Source: Terana coerulea
Taxonomy: Eukaryota > Basidiomycota > Agaricomycetes > Polyporales > Phanerochaetaceae
Assembly: GCA_024811115.1 (NCBI GenBank)
Contig: JAKOGH010000846.1
Span: 1-64,000, forward strand
Reading direction: 5' to 3'
Length of the DNA: 64,000 nucleotides
The translations under genes were made by a program, and so were the position numbers. Under the pieces are notes generated by a model. It saw nothing but the letters and a program-made list of their open reading frames with translations, did no database searches and was not told the origin of the DNA. Positions 58,198 to 64,000 of the stretch are shown here, one piece after another (position 1 is the first letter of the stretch; every line of letters begins with the position of its first letter).

Positions 58198-59136
58198 GTA
58201 CGTGCTATGTAGGCGTGACTAGTACCCAAGTACTCGCAGTGATACAACTGGCAGTAACCAATGTATCCATCTTCAAGTTCCGTGCTTAAGATCGCCGCCA
58301 ATTCGAACCGCGTAGACAGCACACAGCGTTGCATCGAGGAGAGTGACAGGTAGGGAATAGGTGCATGCAAGGAGCGAGCTATATATGCTACAGGTGCCAG
58401 TGGTGTCCGGGTGCAACAAGCATTGTAACAGTACCTTGATAACACTAACATACCAAAGTCTGACAGAGCCTGACATACTAAAGGATTGATTTTCTTAATC
58501 CAGGACTGGGAAGATACACTGCCACATGCGTTCTTGTAACACAGCAGTGCCATGACTGTGTGTCAGCAAACGTATGATGAAGTCGCAAGTCTAAGACGGC
58601 CATTGACGAAGAAAGCGGAAGGAGCGTGGCGGCACTTCCAGTCCAGACCACGACCAGCCCCCCCCCCCCCCCGATGGCCCTATTCGAACTGCCCGTAGTG
58701 CTAGTAGAACCAGAGCTGGGAGGACTCATGCCGCTAGTCGAGACTCGGATGCTACCGCCCGAGGTGTTGTAGTACACACTGCCGCTGGTTGCAGCGGTAC
58801 GAGTTATAAAGGAGACACTGACGCTAAGCGGATAGACAGCAGTTACGCATGGGTCGTTCGTACCGTTCGGCCAACATCGGATAGACAGATGAATATAACC
58901 AAGCACTGTTAAATTGCAAAACATGGTGTGCGGCGATAATGTACAAGGTATGGTACAGATTCGATTATCCTAAGTACTTCTCGCCAAGTGGGAGGAAGGT
59001 AATTCCTCGTCCTCAAAAATCGCCTCCCGGTCCACCAAGCCCCACGTGGACTGCCGCGCCAGCCTCAGTGTGCACAAAGCCTGGAGGGAGGGAGTCAGGA
59101 TTGAAGTGCGGCTAGAGAGAGTTAGACTTACCATCA
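58198..59136. other. Intergenic with a 15-bp poly-C tract
   Basis: Poly-C runs 58658-58672. A minus ORF at 58924-58478 is Ser/Thr-rich (SGMSPPSSGSTSTTGSS) followed by GGGLVVVWTGSAATLL, read through the poly-C run; it could be the end of a surface-protein gene but is not otherwise supported. Confidence 0.35.
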
Positions 59137-61803
59137 TCATGCGAGCCTAGACGACGTGGTCGTCGGCCGACTGGTGCTCGTAGACACGGACGAGGTGGAA
59201 CGGATTGTGGACGAAGACGTCCTGGCGGTGGAGGTGGAGCGAATCGCAGACGAAGACGTCTTAGCGGTCGAGGTAGAGCGGATGGTGGATGAAGACATCT
59301 TGGCGGTCGAGGTAGAGCGGATTGTGGACGAAGACGCCTTGGCGGTTGAGGTGGAGCGGATCGTGGACGAAGATGTTCTGGCGGTCGAGCTGCTGACGAT
59401 CATGGACGAAGACGTCCTGGCGGTCGAGCTGCTGACGACTGTGGGCGAGGTCCTGAGCACCGTGCTGCTGGCAGTCGTGATAACCGACGTCGTGACCGGG
59501 GTAGTGCTAGCACTCTTGGACACAGACACCGGCGCAGGGGAGGTGGAGACGGCCGTGGACGTGGGCAGCGTCGGGCTGGCGGCGCTCTTAGCCTCTGTGG
59601 AGGATACAATGCTGCTGGCGGCCGTAGTCACTTGCGTGGTGGTCGGGGCGATGCTGGCACTCATGGGCACAGACGCGGAGGACGTCGTGCTGCTCGTGGC
59701 AGCAGTGGTGGACGTCGTGCCGGTAGCAATTGCGGTGAGCGACGTGCCCGTTGTGGTCGTGGTAGCCGCTGTGTCGGAGGCAGACGTAGTGACTGCCGTG
59801 GTCACCGAGCTGCTGATTCCTACGGGCTCAGAAACTGAGACAGTCGAGCTGATGGCACTCGCCGCCGCAGTCGTGACTGTCATGCTGCTGGCGCTTGTGC
59901 TTGTAGGCACGGGCATGGACGTCGCCGAGTCGCTGGAGCTGGTGCTTATTGAGCTACTGGTGCTTGTGGTCGCAATGCTGGATGTTGTGCTGATAGCACT
60001 TGGGCTTGTAGGAGCGGCGGTCGTGGTAGCCGACTCGGAGCTGCTGGTGCTGGTACTCGAAAGCGCTGTGGCCATCGAGCTACTGGTGCTGGTTGACGCA
60101 AAGTACGCGTTTGCAATGCTGGCGGTTGCGCTCGCAGGCATTGTGGTCTCCGAGTTGCTGGCACTCGTCGACACAGGCACCATAGCCGTAGTACTGCTGG
60201 CGCTCGTGAATGCAGGAACCGAGTCCGTAGAGGAACTGGTGCTTGTGGACGCGATTGAAGCAGGTGCGCTGCCAGAGCTCGTGCTCGCAAGTATCGTTGT
60301 CGCCGAGCTGCCGAAGCTGGTGGTCGCAGGCGCCGCAATCGTCGAACTGCTCGTGCTCGTGGATGTAATTGAGGCGATGGTGATGTTAGCGCTTGTGCTC
60401 GTAGGCGTCGTAGTCGTCGAGCTGCTGGTGTCTGTGCTCATCGAGCTACCGATGCTGGTTGTCGCCATGGTAGACATGGTGCTGCTGGCGCTTGTGCTTG
60501 TAGGAACGGCAGTCGTAGTCGTCGAGCTGCTGGCACTCGCAGTCGTAGGCATTACGATCGTCGAGCTACTGGTGCTCGTGGACGCATCCGAGGCAGTTGT
60601 GCTGCTGGCGCTTGAGCTCGTGGGAGCTAACACCGAGATGGTCGAGCTGCTGGTGTCTGCGGATGCAGACGCCGCAGAGCTTGTGGCCACAGTAGCGGCC
60701 GTCATGCTGCTGGCGCTCGTGCTCGTGGTGGCGGGCGCCGCAACAGTCGAACTGCCTGCGCTCGTAGTCGAGGATGTCGGAACCGTCGAGCTACTGGTGC
60801 TGATAGCCGCAACAAAGACGGCCATACTGCTGGCGCTAGCACTCGTGGCCACAGACGTCGATACCGTCGAGCTGCTGGCGGTCATTGGCACCGTGTCTGT
60901 CGAGCTGGTGCTCGTGGACACAGGGGAGTCCGTCGTGCTACTGACGCTGACACTGGTGCTTGTGCTCGTAGGCATAGCCGCTGCGGTTGTCGAGCTGCTC
61001 GTGCTCGCGATCGCAGGCACCGCGACCGTCGAACTGCTGGTGCTCGAGGACGCGATCGAGGCGATGGTGATGCTAGAGCTCGTGCTCGTAGGCACAGGCG
61101 TCGTAGTCGTCGAGCTGCTGATACTAGGCACTACGACCGTCGAACTGCTGGTATTCGTGGTCACAGGCGTCGGAGTTGTCGAGCTGCTGGTGCTCGTGGC
61201 CGCAATGGCAGACGTCAAGCTGCTGGCGCTTGTGCTCGTAGATACAGGAACCGTAGTCGCCGAGCTACTGACACTCGTGGCTGTGGGCGCCGCGACCGCT
61301 GAACTGCTGGTGCTAGTGGTTGCAGGCACTGAGACCGTCGAACTACTAGTGCTTGTAGGCGCAGGCTGCGAGGTCGTGGAGCTGTCTGTACTTGTGCTCG
61401 CCGAGCTGCTGGTGCTCGTGGACACAGGAGCCGATGTCGTTGAACTGCCGACGTCCGTAGATGTAGGTACCGTGGAGGTCGAGGCGGTGCTCGTGGTCAC
61501 TGGGGAGGCCGTTGTGGTACCGATGCTGGTGCTCGTGCTCGTGGGCGCAGCCATTGTGGTCGTCGAGCTGCTGGTATTCGAGGTCACGAATACCGAGACC
61601 GTCGAGCTACCTGCGTCCGTAGATGTAGCTGTCGTAGCCGTCGAGCTGATAGTGCTCGTGGACGCAATCGTTGCGGTCGTGGTGCTAGCGGCTGTCGTTA
61701 CGGCTGTCGTGGTTGCCGTGGTGGCAACCTGAGGGACAGGGCTAGCCTGTACAGCGGCAATGACGAAGGCCAGGAACGCAGTGGTGTAGATCTTTGCGAA
61801 CAT
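59137..61803 (-). CDS. Long A-type secreted mucin-like protein (A5), 888 aa
   Basis: A single open frame on the minus strand. Start at 61803 (MFAKIYTTAFLAFVIAAVQA, then SPVPQ); a longer in-frame start at 61929 would lie inside the promoter and is rejected. Almost the whole protein is Ser/Thr/Ala/Val in irregular blocks of 15-25 residues (TSTSSSTVAVPA-like), consistent with heavy O-glycosylation. The last 90 residues are regular 13-residue repeats (TSSSTIRSTSTAK; 39-bp units at about 59180-59450), ending PTTTSSRLA. It lacks the NVTIGGVTYTNQ exon end, the Cys module and the acidic tail of other A genes, and has no GPI-type hydrophobic tail. A GTAAGT follows the stop at 59132. It faces B3 across 1.1 kb with a perfect dyad and TATA box. 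An adhesin- or mucin-like surface role is inferred from composition. Confidence 0.82.
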   Translation of the reverse strand: MFAKIYTTAFLAFVIAAVQASPVPQVATTATTTAVTTAASTTTATIASTSTISSTATTATSTDAGSSTVSVFVTSNTSSSTTTMAAPTSTSTSIGTTTASPVTTSTASTSTVPTSTDVGSSTTSAPVSTSTSSSASTSTDSSTTSQPAPTSTSSSTVSVPATTSTSSSAVAAPTATSVSSSATTVPVSTSTSASSLTSAIAATSTSSSTTPTPVTTNTSSSTVVVPSISSSTTTTPVPTSTSSSITIASIASSSTSSSTVAVPAIASTSSSTTAAAMPTSTSTSVSVSSTTDSPVSTSTSSTDTVPMTASSSTVSTSVATSASASSMAVFVAAISTSSSTVPTSSTTSAGSSTVAAPATTSTSASSMTAATVATSSAASASADTSSSTISVLAPTSSSASSTTASDASTSTSSSTIVMPTTASASSSTTTTAVPTSTSASSTMSTMATTSIGSSMSTDTSSSTTTTPTSTSANITIASITSTSTSSSTIAAPATTSFGSSATTILASTSSGSAPASIASTSTSSSTDSVPAFTSASSTTAMVPVSTSASNSETTMPASATASIANAYFASTSTSSSMATALSSTSTSSSESATTTAAPTSPSAISTTSSIATTSTSSSISTSSSDSATSMPVPTSTSASSMTVTTAAASAISSTVSVSEPVGISSSVTTAVTTSASDTAATTTTTGTSLTAIATGTTSTTAATSSTTSSASVPMSASIAPTTTQVTTAASSIVSSTEAKSAASPTLPTSTAVSTSPAPVSVSKSASTTPVTTSVITTASSTVLRTSPTVVSSSTARTSSSMIVSSSTARTSSSTIRSTSTAKASSSTIRSTSTAKMSSSTIRSTSTAKTSSSAIRSTSTARTSSSTIRSTSSVSTSTSRPTTTSSRLA
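59180..59450 (-). repeat. 39-bp tandem coding repeats at the A5 C terminus
   Basis: Six to seven units of 13 codons (core SSSTIRSTSTAK) with few substitutions, in contrast to the loosely periodic rest of the gene. Confidence 0.75.
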
Positions 61804-62927
61804 TGCGTAAATCAAATGTGCGAGTAGGAGTAGACGAATAGTTGCAAGTGATTGAGTAGATTGGTTGAGTGCCAAACTGTGGTCGCTACACATTGCATTT
61901 ATATGTTTCCGGCTCCATTGCGGGATCAATACTTCGTCGGATTCCGTGTGTTGTTTGCTTCCGCCGGGTAGCCCCTAAGCGGAAGCAAATATCTGGTCCT
62001 CGATCGGCATGGTCCACATCCACCCACAGGGAACATCAGCCGCACGGAGCAGCATTTGCATTGCGGAAGCCGATCTGTAAAAGTTTGATGTTCTTTGCCT
62101 CCGGTCATGCAACTGACAGAAGACCCAGCCTATGCGAGTGGTAGCCAGCGGGGGCAAGTATGTCTTGACAAATCTCTCTCTGTCTGAACGAATTCAGACT
62201 TTGAATTCGCCATTATTGGCCATTCCCGAATTGATATTCTTGAGACTGGCGAGGTAATGGCGGCATTTAAGCCAGACGGTGAGGAGACTCAGAGAGTGGA
62301 CGCGTGAAGCAAACCAAGCCACGAGTCAAGCGCTCGTGCGTGGTTCCGGCGGCTATAGCTTTGTGGCATTTGATAGACGCCTATGATCAAGGATCTCTGA
62401 CTCAATACCGCGCGCGTGCCCGCTGGCTTCAACGACGACCTGTTACGACCTACAACGACCAACAGACTAGCACCGTCAACGCCCTCTATCCGTCTATAAC
62501 TGCTCAAACGTATGGAAAGCAAAAATCCAAGCAGCTTGCGAAGCTGAACATCCTCTAGTCCCACGCGTTCAAAGCGACATGCTTGGCTCTCCTCGTTCCC
62601 GTAGTGCGTCACGTCTACGTACATAAGCAAAGCTCACGAAATATTCAATATTCATACCACTGCCACAAGGTAGGTATTTTTAGAAGACCTGGAATCGGTG
62701 TGCGGATGTAAATCATGCCGATCGAGGTCCCGAGATTTGCTTCCGCTTAGGGGCTCCCGCCGCGGCGCCGGAAGCAAGCGAGATGCAAAATCTTGACGGA
62801 GTATCGAGCTCACAATGGGCCTCAGAGCATATAAAAGGGGAGAAAATTCTCCTTGTTTCAGCATCAAACCCACTGCCTCAACCACTCACATCCACTCGCA
62901 CTCGCACTCATACGTCTCATATAAGCA
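61804..62927. promoter_or_regulatory. Shared divergent promoter region, pair 3 (A5/B3), best-preserved copy
   Basis: A5 side: TATAAA (complement 61898-61903) and a perfect 11-bp inverted repeat TTTGCTTCCGC 61954-61964 / GCGGAAGCAAA 61979-61989 with a 14-nt spacer. Middle: AGCTTTGTGGCATTTGATAG at about 62348-62367 and GACGACCTGTTACGACCTAC near 62434. B3 side: TTTGCTTCCGC 62736-62746, a second arm with mismatches ending near 62778, and TATAAAA 62830-62836. Confidence 0.7.
61954..61989. promoter_or_regulatory. 11-bp dyad (candidate operator) upstream of A5
   Basis: Perfect inverted repeat TTTGCTTCCGC...GCGGAAGCAAA, 151-186 bp upstream of the start. Equivalent dyads occur at 14941-14980 and 29704-29738, with weaker ones at 8444-8471, 21776-21811 and 62736-62778. 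Conservation in position and spacing suggests a regulator-binding site; no factor is named. Confidence 0.55.
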
Positions 62928-63424
62928 ATGCTCGCCAAGACCTTCACCACCGTGTTCGCCATTTCCGCCATTCTTGCAGTCCAGGCAGTCCCATTGCCCG
63001 AGCCGGGGAATAAACTCATGGCCGATGGAAACGGCGTGTACGATACCATCGTCGGCCAAAATAACGGCACCAGTGGTAAGTTTTTTCGGACGTGATTTTC
63101 GATCCACACTGACACGAATTCAAAATCATAGACACCTATATTGACTCCAACGGCAATGAGAGAAGCGAAAAACCAACGACCATCCATGTCGGCCTAGGCG
63201 GACCTGGAGATAACAGCTCCGATGAGAACGGCAGCGACAACGATGACTTCGAATCCCCTTCTACCGACTATAGCCACAACGATAACTACGACTATGATTA
63301 CGGTGGCAATTCATCCGAGCAGGACGACGAACCCCAACCACTTCTAGTAGGAGGGAGTAGAGCGTCATGGCTTGCGAGACGTGATCCTGGTGAACACTTC
63401 GCAAAAATAATATCAGCGCTCTAA
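62928..63424 (+). CDS. Small secreted B-type protein (B3), 146 aa, frame-extended C terminus
   Basis: Exons 62928-63075 and 63132-63424 (phase-1 intron of 56 nt) give 146 codons plus stop. Signal peptide MLAKTFTTVFAISAILAVQA, then VPLPEPG; the first exon matches B1. The LDASTGES exon and second intron of B1/B2 are absent: exon 2 runs from DTYIDSNGNERSEKPTTIHV into GLGGPGDNSSDENGSDNDD. After QDDEP an extra C relative to B1/B2 shifts the frame, so the usual stop is passed and former 3'UTR is translated (LLVGGSRASWLARRD..) until TAA at 63422-63424. The protein otherwise looks intact, and promoter and TATA box are well conserved. Function unknown. Confidence 0.8.
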
Positions 63425-64000
63425 TCAATTATGAAAATGACAATTCATACACTGTATCCAAGACTCGTTTACGCTTGATGGGTGCGGGGCACAGAGTCTG
63501 AGTCTTCCAGTCTACTTCTTGCCACTCTGGGGCATCTGCTTGCAGCTCACTCACACAGCATGAGGTATATGGTGGGGACGTTACTGTGTTGAGATGTGCG
63601 TCGAAGAGCTCTACGCATTGGTCTACTTATGCTTCAATTCCGGCCGCACATAGATCGAGCTTGTGTAGCGTCAAAAAACACAACGTGATGAAATCCATTG
63701 CTTTGTAAGGTTACATGTTGTCTCCGCAAGCCTCTTATGTTTATTGTCTTCTGGGAATGAATGACACTAATGCGTATCTAGCGGGAGAAATCAGTACTGT
63801 TCCAGAGGCGAGAGCTAGTTGCAACGTACTTTCCATTCACCCTCCACTTTTCTCCAGCCGCGTCCAGTTTGTCGCCGACCTCCTGAGGAACGCCGACTAC
63901 TACATCGGCCTTGTTGGTCCGCAAGCTCAGGATAGGGAAAGTCTCCAGCGAGCGGGCCTGACACGAGGAAATTTCAGAACTGGGCCGAGTAGAGCAAGTG
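63425..64000. other. Right edge, possible exon of an unassigned gene
   Basis: 63850-64000 is open on both strands with coding-like composition: plus strand FSSRVQFVADLLRNADYYIG after a TCTCCAG acceptor-like site, minus strand SLETFPILSLRTNKADVVVG, VPQEVGDKLDAAGEKWRVN before a GTACGT donor. I could not decide the strand or family. 63425-63840 holds nothing recognisable. Confidence 0.35.

Noticed and set aside
59156..61732. 858-codon plus-strand ORF rich in Val/Leu, antisense to A5
   Set aside because: The reverse complement of AGC/ACC/TCG-type Ser/Thr codons yields GCT/GGT/CGA-type codons that rarely form stops; the same mirror ORF appears opposite A1 and A2. No start context, motif or splice signal.
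61804..61929. 42-residue upstream extension of A5
   Set aside because: It overlaps the conserved TATA box and lacks a signal peptide; the MFAK start aligns with A1 and A2.

Overview
The window reads as nuclear DNA of an Agaricomycete basidiomycete, most likely a wood-decay polypore. The evidence is many short introns (about 45-60 nt, GT..AG), Agaricomycete-type protein families, an oxalate decarboxylase and a Tnp2-type DNA transposon. No rRNA, tRNA or CRISPR array was recognised. All calls are by eye; exon borders are reliable where explicit coordinates are given and approximate elsewhere.

Conserved or recognisable genes, left to right: 5' part of an Old Yellow Enzyme gene (1-615, -), a multi-exon membrane protein with a WW-like segment (1620-4143, -), a trehalose-6-phosphate synthase-family gene (9661-12928, -), three tandem MDR oxidoreductases (30978-38085, -), a Kre9/Knh1-type Ser/Thr-rich surface protein (-), RNase H1 (-), an F-box protein (+), a CBF1-like bHLH factor (-), DML1/misato (+), a small acidic secreted protein (-), a Gly-rich secreted protein (+), oxalate decarboxylase (+) and a multi-pass membrane protein (+).

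The striking part is a family of small secreted proteins in divergent pairs. An 'A' member (signal peptide, Ser/Thr mucin-like exon, usually a short Cys exon and an acidic tail) faces a 'B' member (signal peptide, short variable exon, related acidic tail) across about 1.1 kb of conserved intergenic DNA. That DNA carries a TTTGCTTCCGC/GCGGAAGCAAA dyad about 150-190 bp, and a TATA box about 95-105 bp, upstream of each start. Pairs lie at 5.6-9.2 kb, 14.2-23.4 kb, 27.8-30.6 kb and 59.1-63.4 kb. Some members look intact (B1, B2, A4, A5), others decayed (A1, A2, A3), and B3 reads on into its former 3'UTR. The second pair is split by an approximately 6 kb CACTA/EnSpm-like element (about 15.3-21.36 kb) with a Tnp2 transposase and two partner genes.

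At 25822-27239 lies a secreted precursor with a Pro/His-rich leader and ten repeats of about 32 residues, most followed by Lys-Arg. It resembles a Kex2-processed repeat protein giving short amphipathic peptides. A truncated inverted copy lies 1.9 kb away and is fused to the damaged A2 gene.

Several otherwise conserved genes (trehalose synthase, DML1, CBF1-like, the repeat precursor, the transposase) show single-base frame breaks. Consensus indel errors are therefore a real possibility, and frameshift-only evidence for pseudogenes should be weighed accordingly.
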